This document shows, piece by piece, positions 27,798 to 36,978 of a stretch of 64,000 bases of DNA. The notes under the pieces are model-generated. The model was not told the DNA's origin and did no database searches. It was given only the letters and a program-made list of their open reading frames with translations. Both the position numbers and the translations under genes were made by a program. Origin of the DNA: Actinomadura livida (lineage in GTDB: Bacteria; Actinomycetota; Actinomycetes; Streptosporangiales; Streptosporangiaceae); contig NZ_BMRO01000003.1 in assembly GCF_014648675.1 (NCBI RefSeq), positions 542,711 to 606,710 on the forward strand, given 5' to 3'. The number at the start of each line of letters is the position of its first letter. Within the stretch, counting starts at the first letter, position 1.

Positions 27798-28031
27798 CTA
27801 ACCGACGTCGGGCGTCTCTTGGAAATCGGCGAGGAACGTCTCCAGCCTGCGGGCGGCCAGTCCGGCGTCCCGTTTCGCGAGATCGGTGATCGCCAGGAGG
27901 TGCCGGATGAGCCGCTGCCGGTCCTCGGGGGGCAGCGGCGCGACCGCCCGGTGAGCGTCCCGCAGCCGCAGTGCCAGCCGCGTCAGCTCGGGATCGTCCC
28001 ACTGAGGCCCCGCCCACGGGACCGTGCTCAT
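27798..28031 (-). CDS. Conserved small actinobacterial protein, unknown function
   Basis: The ATG at 28031 gives 77 residues beginning MSTVPWAGPQWDDPELTRLALRLRDAH. The rest is helical and rich in Arg/Leu (PPEDRQRLIRHLLAITDLAKRD). An upstream ATG at 28082 would add 17 weak residues. It lies alone between hup and leuD on the same strand. No function is known to me. Confidence 0.7.
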   Translation of the reverse strand: MSTVPWAGPQWDDPELTRLALRLRDAHRAVAPLPPEDRQRLIRHLLAITDLAKRDAGLAARRLETFLADFQETPDVG

Positions 28032-28104
28032 AACAATGCCCCCAACGGTCGAACGAGTCGTCGCGTTAGGGGAATTGTCCATGGTCGCCCTCGGCGACCG
28101 CCTA

Positions 28105-28135
28105 CCCGGGGTCGGGAAGATGCCCCGACCCCGGG
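28105..28135 (-). terminator. Terminator after leuCD
   Basis: A 12-bp GC stem (CCCGGGGTCGGG / CCCGACCCCGGG) with a loop of about 7 nt lies just after the leuD stop, before the next gene on that strand. Confidence 0.65.
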
Positions 28136-28142
28136 GAACGCG

Positions 28143-28730
28143 TCACAGCGTGACGGGGAACCAGGGGGTGCGCTTGGCCTCGTAGTCGTCGATGGCCTCG
28201 GCGTGGCGGAGGGTGAGGCCGATGTCGTCCAGGCCCTCCATGAGCCGCCAGCGGGTGTAGTCGTCGATCTCGAAGCGGGCGGTCACGCCGTCCCAGCGGA
28301 CCTCGCGGTTCTCCAGGTCGACGGTGACCTCCAGCGCGGGGTCCTCCTCGATCCGCGACTGGAGGTCCGCGACCTGCTCGCCGGTGAGGACGACCGGCAG
28401 CAGCCCCATCTTGGTGGAGTTGTTGCGGAAGATGTCCCCGAAGCGCGGCGCGATGACGACGCGGAAGCCGTACTGCTGCAGGGCCCAGACGGCGTGCTCG
28501 CGCGACGAGCCGGTGCCGAAGTCGGGGCCGGCGACCAGGATGCCCGCGCCCGCGTACTGCGGCTGGTTCAGCACGAAGTCCGGGTCCTCGCGCCAGCCGG
28601 AGAACAGGCCCTTGTCGAAGCCGGTGCGGCTGACCTGCTTCAGCCAGACCGCCGGGATGATCTGGTCGGTGTCGACGTTGCTGCGGCGCAGCGGGACCGC
28701 GCGCCCGGTGTAGGTGGTGAAGGCTTCCAT
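28143..28730 (-). CDS. leuD: 3-isopropylmalate dehydratase small subunit
   Basis: The 195-residue swivelling subunit pairs with LeuC in leucine biosynthesis. Motifs are the [16 protein letters not shown] stretch, [17 protein letters not shown], and [20 protein letters not shown]. It starts 9 bases after the leuC stop, so the pair forms an operon. Confidence 0.97.
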   Translation of the reverse strand: MEAFTTYTGRAVPLRRSNVDTDQIIPAVWLKQVSRTGFDKGLFSGWREDPDFVLNQPQYAGAGILVAGPDFGTGSSREHAVWALQQYGFRVVIAPRFGDIFRNNSTKMGLLPVVLTGEQVADLQSRIEEDPALEVTVDLENREVRWDGVTARFEIDDYTRWRLMEGLDDIGLTLRHAEAIDDYEAKRTPWFPVTL

Positions 28731-28739
28731 CGTGGTTCC

Positions 28740-30185
28740 TTACAGGTCGGCGGGGGCGGTCAGGCGGCCGGTCACGGCGGTGGCGGCGGCCACGGCGGGC
28801 GACACCAGGTGGGTGCGGCCCCCGGGCCCCTGCCGGCCCTCGAAGTTGCGGTTCGACGTGGAGGCGCTGCGCTCGCCGGGCGTGAGCTTGTCCGGGTTCA
28901 TCGCCAGGCACATCGAGCAGCCCGCCTCGCGCCATTCGGCACCGGACGCGGAGATGACCCCGTCGAGGCCCTCCTCCTCGGCCTGCTTCTTGACCTCCAT
29001 GGAGCCGGGGACGACCAGCATGCGGACGCCGTCGGCCACCTTGCGTCCCTGCAGGACTCCCGCGACCGCGCGGAGGTCCTCGATGCGGCCGTTGGTGCAG
29101 GAGCCCACGAAGACGGTGTCGACCGCGATGTCGCGGAGCGGCGTCCCCGCGGTCAGGCCCATGTACTCCAGGGCGCGCTCGGCGGACTGCCGCTGCACCG
29201 GGTCCTCGAAGGACGCGGGGTCGGGCACGGACGCGCCGAGCGGCAGGCCCTGGCCGGGGTTCGTGCCCCAGGTGACGAACGGCGTCAGCTCGGCCGCGTC
29301 GATCACGACCTCCTTGTCGAAGACCGCGTCGTCGTCGGTGCGCAGCGACGTCCAGTACTCGACGGCCCGGTCCCAGTCGTCGCCGCTTTCATTCTGGGGG
29401 GACGACCCCCCAGGCCCCCCGGCAACCGCATTGGAGGGAGCGTGCGGGCGGCCCTTGATGTACTCGAACGTGGTCTCGTCCGGCGCGATCATCCCGGCGC
29501 GGGCGCCGGCCTCGATGGACATGTTGCAGACCGTCATGCGGCCCTCCATCGACAGCGAGCGGATCGCCTCGCCGCGGTACTCGATGATGTGCCCCTGGCC
29601 GCCGCCGGTGCCGATCCGCGCGATGATCGCGAGGATGAGGTCCTTGGCGGTGACGCCCTCGGGCAGCGCGCCCTCGACGGTCACCGCCATGGTCTTCGGC
29701 TGGATCTGCGGCAGCGTCTGGGTGGCGAGGACGTGCTCGACCTCGCTGGTGCCGATGCCGAAGGCGAGGGCGCCGAACGCGCCGTGCGTGGACGTGTGCG
29801 AGTCGCCGCACACGACCGTCATGCCGGGCTGGGTCAGGCCGAGCTGCGGGCCCATGACGTGGACGATGCCCTGCCCGGCGTCGCCCATCGGGTGCAGCCG
29901 GACCCCGAAGTCGGAGCAGTTCTTGCGCAGCGTCTCGACCTGGGTGCGCGACACCGGGTCGGCGATGGGCTTCAGCAGGTCGGTCGTCGGGACGTTGTGG
30001 TCCTCGGTCGCGATCGTCAGATCGGGGCGGCGGACCGCGCGGCCCGCCATCCGCAGCCCGTCGAACGCCTGCGGGCTGGTGACCTCGTGCACGAGGTGCA
30101 GGTCGATGTAGAGGAGGTCCGGCTCACCCTCGGCGCGCCGTACGACGTGCGCGTCGTACACCTTTTCGGCCAGTGTTCGGCCCAT
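28740..30185 (-). CDS. leuC: 3-isopropylmalate dehydratase large subunit, with a repeat-derived insert
   Basis: The aconitase-type large subunit carries the cluster ligands in FVGSCTNGR and in the [10 protein letters not shown] pair. [15 protein letters not shown] and [11 protein letters not shown] are also typical. The ATG at 30185 gives the usual [15 protein letters not shown]; two GTGs upstream are alternatives. About 18 residues ([14 protein letters not shown] and flanks) between GRPHAP and DWDRAVEYW are absent from LeuC as I know it and are encoded by a palindromic repeat at 29386-29420. The rest of the protein is intact. Confidence 0.95.
   Translation of the reverse strand: MGRTLAEKVYDAHVVRRAEGEPDLLYIDLHLVHEVTSPQAFDGLRMAGRAVRRPDLTIATEDHNVPTTDLLKPIADPVSRTQVETLRKNCSDFGVRLHPMGDAGQGIVHVMGPQLGLTQPGMTVVCGDSHTSTHGAFGALAFGIGTSEVEHVLATQTLPQIQPKTMAVTVEGALPEGVTAKDLILAIIARIGTGGGQGHIIEYRGEAIRSLSMEGRMTVCNMSIEAGARAGMIAPDETTFEYIKGRPHAPSNAVAGGPGGSSPQNESGDDWDRAVEYWTSLRTDDDAVFDKEVVIDAAELTPFVTWGTNPGQGLPLGASVPDPASFEDPVQRQSAERALEYMGLTAGTPLRDIAVDTVFVGSCTNGRIEDLRAVAGVLQGRKVADGVRMLVVPGSMEVKKQAEEEGLDGVISASGAEWREAGCSMCLAMNPDKLTPGERSASTSNRNFEGRQGPGGRTHLVSPAVAAATAVTGRLTAPADL
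29386..29420 (-). repeat. Dispersed GC-rich palindromic repeat, copy B, inside leuC
   Basis: On the minus strand the core is CTGGGGGG-TCGT-CCCCCCAG with 8-bp arms, preceded by a G6 run and followed by AATGA. It is translated in frame as a Gly/Pro/Ser-rich stretch of LeuC. Confidence 0.8.
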
Positions 30186-30255
30186 CACTCCCACCTCACC
30201 TGCTGAACGAATCGTCGGCGCCCCATCGCGCCGTGGTCCGGGTCACTTCGACTTG

Positions 30256-30274
30256 CATCTCAAATTACGAGACG
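30256..30274. promoter_or_regulatory. Candidate operator between leuC and the IclR gene
   Basis: TCTC-AAATTAC-GAGA is an AT-rich, partly symmetrical element in the 102-base divergent gap, close to the IclR start. NdgR/LtbR-type regulators are known to bind such a site in the leuC-ndgR intergenic region; this assignment is by position. Confidence 0.45.
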
Positions 30275-30287
30275 GCAATATCAAGAC

Positions 30288-31007
30288 ATGGACAACTCTA
30301 GCGGAGTCGGCGTACTTGACAAAGCCGTGCTCGTCCTGAACGCGCTGGAGGCGGGCCCGGCCTCGCTCGCCCAGCTCGTCCAGACGACCGGGTTGGCCCG
30401 TCCCACGGCCCATCGGCTGGCCGTGGCGCTCGAGCACCACCGCCTCGTCCATCGTGACACGCAGGGCCGCTTCATCCTCGGGCCGAGGCTCGCCGAACTC
30501 GCGGTTGCCGCCGGTGAGGACCGCCTCCTGGCGATCGCCCAGCCCGTCCTGGCGCAGCTGCGCGATCTCACCGGCGAGAGCGCGTCGCTGTTCCGGCGCC
30601 AGGGTGACGTCCGGGTGTGCGTGGCCGCCGCCGAGCGCACCAGCGGCCTGCGCGACACCATCCCGGTCGGGGCGGCGCTCCCGATGACGGCGGGATCGGC
30701 CGCGCAGATCCTGCTCGCCTGGGAGGAGCCCGACCGGCTGCACCGCGGGCTGCGCAACGCCAAGTTCGAGGCCGCCACGCTGGCGTCCGTCCGGCGGCGG
30801 GGGTGGGCGCAGAGCGTCGGCGAGCGCGAGCAGGGCGTCGGTTCCGTGTCCGCCCCCATCCGCGGCGCGGGCGGCCGGGTGATCGCCGCGGTGTCGGTGT
30901 CCGGTCCCCTCGAACGCCTCAGCCGCTCACCCGGCCGGCTGCACGCCGCACCGGTCGCGGCCGCGGCCGAGAAGATCTCCGAGGGGATGCGCCGCACCGC
31001 GTCGTGA
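30288..31007 (+). CDS. ndgR: IclR family regulator, NdgR/LtbR-like
   Basis: The 239-residue protein has an N-terminal winged HTH (SLAQLVQTTGLARPTAHRLAVALEHHRLV) and the IclR effector domain (LPMTAGSAAQILLAW, SVSAPIRGAGGRVIAAVSVSGPLERL). NdgR in Streptomyces and LtbR in Corynebacterium sit divergently beside leuC and control leucine and related genes; this one has the same position and length. It overlaps no other gene; GH3 follows in 29 bases. Confidence 0.92.
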   Translation: MDNSSGVGVLDKAVLVLNALEAGPASLAQLVQTTGLARPTAHRLAVALEHHRLVHRDTQGRFILGPRLAELAVAAGEDRLLAIAQPVLAQLRDLTGESASLFRRQGDVRVCVAAAERTSGLRDTIPVGAALPMTAGSAAQILLAWEEPDRLHRGLRNAKFEAATLASVRRRGWAQSVGEREQGVGSVSAPIRGAGGRVIAAVSVSGPLERLSRSPGRLHAAPVAAAAEKISEGMRRTAS

Positions 31008-31036
31008 ACCCGTGAGAACCGCAACCGGGAGGCCGG

Positions 31037-33379
31037 ATGGACATCGACGAGTCGGCGCTGCGCGAAAGGCTCGGGCGGCTCACGCTCGGCCAGAAGGTCC
31101 ACCTGCTCACCGGGGACGGTTTCTGGACGCTGCGCCCCGTCCCCGAGATCGGGCTGCGGCGGATCACCATGTCGGACGGCCCGAGCGGCATCCGCGGCAC
31201 GCGCTGGGACGAGCGCGACACGAGCCTGCTCTTCCCCAACCCCACCGCGCTCGCCGCGACGTGGGACCCGGAGCTCGCCGAGCGGATCGGGCGGCTGAAC
31301 GGCGCCCAGGCGCGCGAGCGGGGCGTGCACGTCCAACTCGCCCCGACGGTGAACCTGCACCGGACTCCGCTCGGCGGGCGGCACTTCGAGAACTACTCCG
31401 AGGATCCGCTGCTCACCGCTCGCATCGGCGCCGCCTTCGTCCGGGGCGTCCAGTCCGCGGGGGTCGCGGCGACGGTGAAGCACTTCGTGGGCAACGACTC
31501 CGAGACGTCCCGGATGTCCTACGACGCGCGCATCGGCGACGAGGCGCTCGGCGAGCTGTACCTGCGCCCGTTCGAGGAGGCGGTGAAGGCGGGCGTGTGG
31601 GCGGTGATGGCCGCCTACAACGGGGTGAACGGCGCGCCGATGACCGAGAACCGGCCGCTGCTGACGGACGTGCTGAAGCGGCGCTGGGGCTTCGACGGCG
31701 TCGTGGTGTCGGACTGGACGGCGATCCGCTCGACCGAGGAGAGCGCCGACGCGGGCATGGACCTGGAGATGCCGGGCCTGCCGACCAGCCCGTGGCGGGA
31801 CAGGCTCGTCCAGGCCGTCCGCGACGGGCGGGTCGCCGAGGAGCTGACCGACGACAAGGTGCTGCGCGTGCTGCGGCTCGCCGCCCGGGTGGGCGCCCTT
31901 GAGGGCTTTCCGGAGCCGCCGCCGGCGACGACGCCCGCCGACGCCCGCGCGCAGCTGCGCGACGCCGCCGCCAGGGCGGCGGTGCTGCTCCGCAACGACG
32001 GGGTCCTGCCGCTGGCGGCTCCGTGCAGGGTCGCCCTGATCGGGCCGAACGCGGTCCGGTTCAGCGCGCAGGGCGGCGGCAGCGCCCACGTCAATCCCGA
32101 GCACGTCGTGTCGCCGGTGGAGGGACTTCGCCGAGCGCTGGGCGACGGTACCGAGCTGACCGTTCACCCGGGCGTGCATCCACATGAGCGGCTGGCGCCT
32201 TTGCCGCTCGACCTGGTGACCGATCCCGAGACGGGCGAACCGGGTGTGCGGCTTGAGTTCCTCGACGCCGAAGGTGCCGTGCTCGGCTCCGAACTCCGCT
32301 TGGCGGCGCATTTCGTCTTCCTGGGCGGGCCGCCTAGGGGGACGGCCCAGATCGTCGTGCGCGCTCAGATGACACCGGCTGAAGATGGCCACCACACCTT
32401 CGCCATCACCGGAACGGGCGATTTCGAGCTGCGGGTGGACGGCACCGCCACGGCCGTGACGCTGGCGCCCGGCCACGGCGACCCGGCCGAGGCGCTGATG
32501 CGCCCGCCCGAGCACCGCGTCCGGGCGGAACTGGCGGCGGGCCGTCCCGTCACCGTGGAGTTGCGGCACGCCCGCGCGCCGCGCCGGTTCGCGACGGTGT
32601 TCGGCCTCGGCCACCGCGCGCCGCACCTGCCCGAGGACGACGAGCTCGCCGCCGCCGTGGCCGCGGCGCGCGGCGCCGACGCGGCCGTCGTGATCGTCGG
32701 GACGAACGACGACGTGGAGAGCGAGGGCTTCGACCGGACGTCCCTCGCCCTGCCCGGCCGCCAGGACGAGCTGGTCTCCGCCGTCGCCGCCGCCAACCCG
32801 CGGACGGTCGTGGTGGTGAACGCGGGCGCGCCCGTCCTGATGCCGTGGCGGGACGAGGTGGCCGCGATCCTGTGGGCCTGGCTGCCGGGCCAGGAGGGCG
32901 GCGACGCGATCGCCGACGTGCTGACCGGGGCGGCGGAACCGGGCGGGCGGCTCCCCACGACGTTCCCCGCGTCCGACGACGGAATCCTGTCGCCCGTTCC
33001 CGCAGCGGACGGCACCCTCGACTACGCGGAGGGCACGGCCATCGGCTACCGGCACTACGCGCCCGACCAGATCGCGTACCCGTTCGGGCACGGCCTCGGC
33101 TACACGACGTGGGAGTACGGGCCGGTCACCGTCGCCGGCGGGGTGGCGGAGGTGACGGTTCGGAACACCGGCGACCGTCCCGGCCGCGAGACCGTCCAGC
33201 TCTACGCGGTGCCGGACCGTAGGGCGGTGTCGGGCGGTACGGCGGGGCGGCTCGCGGGCTTCGCGGTCGCCGAGGCCGCGCCCGGCGAGTCGGTGACGCT
33301 GCGCATCGAGCTGGACGAGCGCGTCCGCTCGGCCGCCGAGGACGTCGATATCACCCCAACCCGGACGGACATTGGATAG
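31037..33379 (+). CDS. Glycoside hydrolase family 3 beta-glucosidase with PA14 insert
   Basis: The 780-residue protein has a GH3 TIM barrel with the KHF motif (148-150) and the nucleophile Asp226 in VVVSDW. A PA14-like beta domain (roughly 385-500) is inserted in the second domain, where the acid/base Glu should be in VESEGFDRTSLALP. A fibronectin-III-like domain closes the protein (WEYGPVTVAGGVAEVTVRNTGDRPGRETVQLY). There is no signal peptide, so it probably cleaves imported short glucosides. It lies after ndgR in the same direction and before a MerR gene that may control it. Confidence 0.92.
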   Translation: MDIDESALRERLGRLTLGQKVHLLTGDGFWTLRPVPEIGLRRITMSDGPSGIRGTRWDERDTSLLFPNPTALAATWDPELAERIGRLNGAQARERGVHVQLAPTVNLHRTPLGGRHFENYSEDPLLTARIGAAFVRGVQSAGVAATVKHFVGNDSETSRMSYDARIGDEALGELYLRPFEEAVKAGVWAVMAAYNGVNGAPMTENRPLLTDVLKRRWGFDGVVVSDWTAIRSTEESADAGMDLEMPGLPTSPWRDRLVQAVRDGRVAEELTDDKVLRVLRLAARVGALEGFPEPPPATTPADARAQLRDAAARAAVLLRNDGVLPLAAPCRVALIGPNAVRFSAQGGGSAHVNPEHVVSPVEGLRRALGDGTELTVHPGVHPHERLAPLPLDLVTDPETGEPGVRLEFLDAEGAVLGSELRLAAHFVFLGGPPRGTAQIVVRAQMTPAEDGHHTFAITGTGDFELRVDGTATAVTLAPGHGDPAEALMRPPEHRVRAELAAGRPVTVELRHARAPRRFATVFGLGHRAPHLPEDDELAAAVAAARGADAAVVIVGTNDDVESEGFDRTSLALPGRQDELVSAVAAANPRTVVVVNAGAPVLMPWRDEVAAILWAWLPGQEGGDAIADVLTGAAEPGGRLPTTFPASDDGILSPVPAADGTLDYAEGTAIGYRHYAPDQIAYPFGHGLGYTTWEYGPVTVAGGVAEVTVRNTGDRPGRETVQLYAVPDRRAVSGGTAGRLAGFAVAEAAPGESVTLRIELDERVRSAAEDVDITPTRTDIG

Positions 33380-33439
33380 TGCCGGTATCCGAGCGGCCAC
33401 CCGGATAGCGTTGAACGTCCGGTCGAGAAGGGTACGGCG

Positions 33440-34069
33440 GTGCAGATCTCCGAGCTCAGCGATCGCAGCGGCCTGACGGTCCAGACGATCAAGTTCTACA
33501 TCCGGGAGGGCCTGCTCCCGAAGGGCTCGGCGGTGAGCGCGACCAGGTCGGAGTACGGCGCGCGGCATCTGGAGCGGCTGCGCCTGATCAGCGCCCTGCG
33601 CGACGTCGGCGACCTCCCGGTCTCGGCGATCCAGCAGATCATCGCCGCCATCGAGGACGACCGCGTCAGCCTGCACGAGCTGTTCGGCACCACGCAGTAC
33701 GCCATCGGCCCGCACGTCGCGGCGCCGCACGACCCGCACTGGCGCGCCGCCCGCGAGGACGTGGACGCGCTCGTCCGCGAGCTCGGCTGGACCGTCGGCG
33801 ACCGCGCCCCCGCCCGCGACCTGCTCGCCCACACGTTCGTGGCGCTGCGCCGCCTCGGCTTCCCGATCACCCTCCGCGACCTGCGGCCGTACGTGAAGGC
33901 CGCGGCCGAGGTGGCCGAGCACGAGATCGACCGGGTCGCCGACGGGACGCCGCGCGCCCGCGCGGTGCACTCGCTGCTGGTCTCGACCGTCCTGTACGAG
34001 CAGGTGCTGACCGCCCTGCACCGGCTCGCCCAGGAGGACGCCTCGTCCCGCCGATTCGGCCGGAACTGA
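33440..34069 (+). CDS. MerR family regulator
   Basis: The 209-residue protein starts at a GTG. An N-terminal MerR HTH is clear (MQISELSDRSGLTVQTIKFYIREGLLP), followed by a helical region (LHELFGTTQYAIGPH and a long C-terminal stretch) with no Cys metal site. It is probably a drug- or metabolite-sensing member. It follows the GH3 gene by 60 bases in the same direction. Confidence 0.88.
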   Translation: MQISELSDRSGLTVQTIKFYIREGLLPKGSAVSATRSEYGARHLERLRLISALRDVGDLPVSAIQQIIAAIEDDRVSLHELFGTTQYAIGPHVAAPHDPHWRAAREDVDALVRELGWTVGDRAPARDLLAHTFVALRRLGFPITLRDLRPYVKAAAEVAEHEIDRVADGTPRARAVHSLLVSTVLYEQVLTALHRLAQEDASSRRFGRN

Positions 34070-34230
34070 ACGTCCCCGCCATTGCCGGGTGTTCGAGTCC
34101 GGACGCGCCGAGCCATGCGGGTCATGCATGTCTGCCGTGCGAAGTCTTCGCTGGTGACATGGCCGCCGGGTGCCTACCGTCGGTCACGCCACCTCATCGC
34201 GACCACGGAACCCGCTTGGAGGACGCCCCC

Positions 34231-34626
34231 ATGCGCGTCAAGATCGGAAACCCCGCCACCGTCCCCGCGCCGCCGAACACCGCCTACTCCCACACCGCCT
34301 ACGTCACCCAGGGCCCGCTGCTGTACGTCTCGGGGCAGATCGCCCTGGACGAGAACGGCGAGGTGGACGCGCCGGGCGACATGGCCCGCCAGTCGGAGGT
34401 GGTCTTCTCGTTGCTGGAGCGGATCCTCGCCGCGCACGGCGCCGGGTTCGGGGACGTCGTCAACATCCGCTCCTTCCTCACCGACCTCGGCCTCCGCCGG
34501 GAGTACGGGGCCGTCCGCGCGAAGTACTTCACCGGCCCGCCGCCCACGAGCACGACCGTCGAGGTGCCGCGCCTCTTCCACCCCGACGCCCTCCTGGAGG
34601 TCGAGATCGTCGCGGCCGTCCCCTAG
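34231..34626 (+). CDS. RidA family protein
   Basis: The 131-residue YjgF/RidA fold protein starts at the ATG at 34231. It has YSHTAYVTQGPLLYVSGQIALD, the usual middle part, and the C-terminal TSTTVEVPRLFHPDALLEVEIVAAVP. The family hydrolyses reactive enamines and imines; the catalytic Arg normally present in the last third (as in PAR) is not obvious here, so it may be a different subgroup. It converges with LysR with a 4-base overlap. Confidence 0.9.
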   Translation: MRVKIGNPATVPAPPNTAYSHTAYVTQGPLLYVSGQIALDENGEVDAPGDMARQSEVVFSLLERILAAHGAGFGDVVNIRSFLTDLGLRREYGAVRAKYFTGPPPTSTTVEVPRLFHPDALLEVEIVAAVP

Positions 34627-35534
34627 GCGCTCAGTTCCCCGGCGGCGTCCCGCAGGTCCGCGAGGAACGCGGTGACCGCCGGGGACCTGCGCGCATGCCG
34701 CCCGACCGCCGCGTAGACGGACCGGCGCGGCACGTCGGACGCCACCGCGCGCAGGACCACCCCCTCCCGCGCCGCGGCCGACGCGGCGAGGGCGGGCACG
34801 AGCGTGACGCCGAACCCCTCCGCGACCAGGCCGAGCTTGGAGATCCACTCCGCGACCCGCAGCGGGGTCTCCGGGACGAACCCGGCGGTCTCGCAGCGGG
34901 CGCGCAGGGCCGCGACGGCCTCGGGGTCGTCGGCCACGATCCACGTCTCGTCCGCGAGGTCGCCGAGCGCGAGGCGGCCGCGGGCGGCGAGCCGGTGGCC
35001 GCTCGGCAGCGCGACGAGCAGCGCGTCGTCGGCGAGCACGACCAGGTCGTCGGCGGCGATCGACGGGATCTTGTAGGTGCTGACCACGGCCAGGTCGAGG
35101 TCGCCCGCCTCCAGCATCGGCAGCAGCCGCTCGGTCGTCCCCTCCCGCAGCACCGGCCGGACCCCGGGATGGCGGGTCCGGAACCGGGCGAGCGCCCGGG
35201 GTACCAGCGCGGCGTTCGCGGTGGGGAACGCGCCGACCCGCAGCGTCCCGGTGTCGAGGCGGCGCAGCCCGTCGAGCGCGCGGGCGGTCTCGGCGAGCCG
35301 GTCCAGGAGGCCGCGGGCGTGCGGCAGCAGATGCTCCCCCGCCGGGGTCGGGCGCACGCCGCGGGCGCCGCGCGCGAACAGTTCCACCCCGCACACGTCC
35401 TCCAGCGCCGCGATCTGCCGGGAGACGGCCGACTGCGTGTAGCCCGCCGCGGCCGCGGCGGCGGTGAACGAGCCGAGGTCGGCGACGGCGACGAACGTCC
35501 GCAGCAGGACGGGGTCGAGGGCTTCGGCGCGCAC
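34623..35534 (-). CDS. LysR family regulator
   Basis: The 303-residue regulator starts at a GTG. The HTH (LLRTFVAVADLGSFTAAAAAAGYTQSAVSRQIAALE) and the periplasmic-binding-like effector domain (GTLRVGAFPTANAALVPRALARFR) are clear. It is divergent from the SAM-hydrolase gene with only 35 bases between starts, so it could regulate that gene, and it ends inside the RidA stop. Confidence 0.93.
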   Translation of the reverse strand: MRAEALDPVLLRTFVAVADLGSFTAAAAAAGYTQSAVSRQIAALEDVCGVELFARGARGVRPTPAGEHLLPHARGLLDRLAETARALDGLRRLDTGTLRVGAFPTANAALVPRALARFRTRHPGVRPVLREGTTERLLPMLEAGDLDLAVVSTYKIPSIAADDLVVLADDALLVALPSGHRLAARGRLALGDLADETWIVADDPEAVAALRARCETAGFVPETPLRVAEWISKLGLVAEGFGVTLVPALAASAAAREGVVLRAVASDVPRRSVYAAVGRHARRSPAVTAFLADLRDAAGELSA

Positions 35535-35569
35535 GGACGCAGCATACGAGGGCCCGGTAGGGTCGCCGC

Positions 35570-36385
35570 ATGCCGGAGAGCCGCCCGTTCGTCAGCCTGG
35601 CGACCGACTTCGGCGCCGCCTACACCGCGATCTGCGCGGGCGTCGTCTACACGGTCGCGCCCGCCGCGAACGTGCTCGTGCTGAGCGACGAGATCACGCC
35701 GTTCGGCGTCCGGGAAGGCGCGATGCTGCTCCGCCAGGCGCTCCCGTACCTGCCGGCCGGGGTCCATGTGGGGATCGTGGACCCGGGCGTCGGCACGTCC
35801 CGGCGCCCCGTCGCGATCGAGACCGGGCGCGGCGACGTGCTGGTCGGCCCGGACAACGGCCTCCTGGCGCCCGCCGCCGACGCGCTGGGCGGCGCCGTCC
35901 GGGCGCACGCCCTGGAGAACCCGGCGTACCGGCTGCCCGCGGTGTCCGCCTCGTTCCACGGGCGCGACATCTTCTCCCCCGCCGCCGGGCACCTCGCCGC
36001 CGGCGTCGACCTGGCGGACTTCGGGCCCCCGGTCGAGCCGCTGCCGCTGGACGTCCCGTCACCGCTGGCCGGCGACGGGGAGCTGACCGCCCCCGTCCTC
36101 TACACCGATCGCTTCGGGAGCGTGATCCTCGGTGCCGGGCCCGACGACCTGACCGCCGCGTTCGGCCCGCTCCCCCGCGGGACGCCGCTGGACGTCGTGT
36201 GGGGCGCTCCGGCCCCCGGGTCCGCGCGGGCCACGTTCGAGGAGACCTTCGGTAGCGTCGCCCCCGGCGAGCCCCTCGTCTGGATCGACTCGTCCGGACG
36301 GCTCGGCCTCGCGGTCAACCAGGGCTCGGCCGCCGAGGTCCTCGGCCTGGCGGGGGCGGAGAGCGTCACCCTGCGCCGCGCGTAG
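35570..36385 (+). CDS. SAM hydroxide adenosyltransferase (DUF62 family)
   Basis: The 271-residue enzyme hydrolyses SAM to adenosine and methionine in characterised DUF62 proteins. It has FVSLATDFG at the N-terminus, VGIVDPGVGTSRRPVAIE, GPDNGLLAPAA and the SFHGRDIFSPAAGHLA motif, plus a C-terminal domain with TDRFGSVI and NQGSAAEVLG. The fluorinase/chlorinase relatives carry a substitution and a 20-residue loop not seen here, so halogenation is unlikely. It follows LysR divergently; the Nudix gene comes 28 bases later. Confidence 0.9.
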   Translation: MPESRPFVSLATDFGAAYTAICAGVVYTVAPAANVLVLSDEITPFGVREGAMLLRQALPYLPAGVHVGIVDPGVGTSRRPVAIETGRGDVLVGPDNGLLAPAADALGGAVRAHALENPAYRLPAVSASFHGRDIFSPAAGHLAAGVDLADFGPPVEPLPLDVPSPLAGDGELTAPVLYTDRFGSVILGAGPDDLTAAFGPLPRGTPLDVVWGAPAPGSARATFEETFGSVAPGEPLVWIDSSGRLGLAVNQGSAAEVLGLAGAESVTLRRA

Positions 36386-36413
36386 CGCCGCCCCCTGCGG
36401 GAGACTCGTCGCC

Positions 36414-36812
36414 GTGGAAGATCTCGATGTGGTCGCCTGGGTCCAGGTGTCGGGCGACCGGATGCTCGCCGTCCGCTCCCGCGGCCGCGACCTGCTGTAT
36501 CTGCCGGGCGGCAAGCGGGAGCCGGGCGAGGACGACTGGTCGGCCCTGTCCCGCGAGGTGCGGGAGGAACTCGGCCTGGAGCTCGACAGGACGTCATTCC
36601 GGGAGCTGGGCGTCGTCCGCGCGCCGGCCCATGACCAGCCGGACTTCTCCCACGTGCGCATGGCGTGCTTCACCTCCGGCCACCGGGGCGCGATGGCCCC
36701 CGCCGGGGAGGTGGACGAGTACCGCTACGTCGGCCGCGCCGAACGCCACCTCCTGGCCCCGGCGGCCCAGGCGGCACTGGACCTCGCGGCGGATAACGGC
36801 CTGCTGACCTGA
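36414..36812 (+). CDS. Nudix hydrolase
   Basis: The 132-residue protein starts at a GTG. The Nudix box is complete: GGKREPGEDDWSALS then REVREELGL, with the metal-binding Glu pair. The fold around it is short and typical of NUDIX pyrophosphatases. The substrate cannot be read from the sequence. It may be co-transcribed with the SAM-hydrolase gene. Confidence 0.92.
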   Translation: MEDLDVVAWVQVSGDRMLAVRSRGRDLLYLPGGKREPGEDDWSALSREVREELGLELDRTSFRELGVVRAPAHDQPDFSHVRMACFTSGHRGAMAPAGEVDEYRYVGRAERHLLAPAAQAALDLAADNGLLT

Positions 36813-36978
36813 TCGGTCGGGACTCGTCCGGAAACCCTTGCCACGTAGTAGCGGACGGACCGTTAGCCGTCCTGACACGGACCTCAAGTCCGCGGTAAAC
36901 GTCCCCTGGATGGGCATTCGCGCAGGTGGACCCATTAGGATGCCGCGATCAGTCAGAGAACGCTTACGGGGGGACCGT

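Noticed and set aside
30281..34129. A minus-strand ORF of 1282 residues under ndgR, GH3 and MerR
   Set aside because: It is antisense to three clear genes, and its composition (Arg/Pro/His-rich without domains) is that of a shadow frame.
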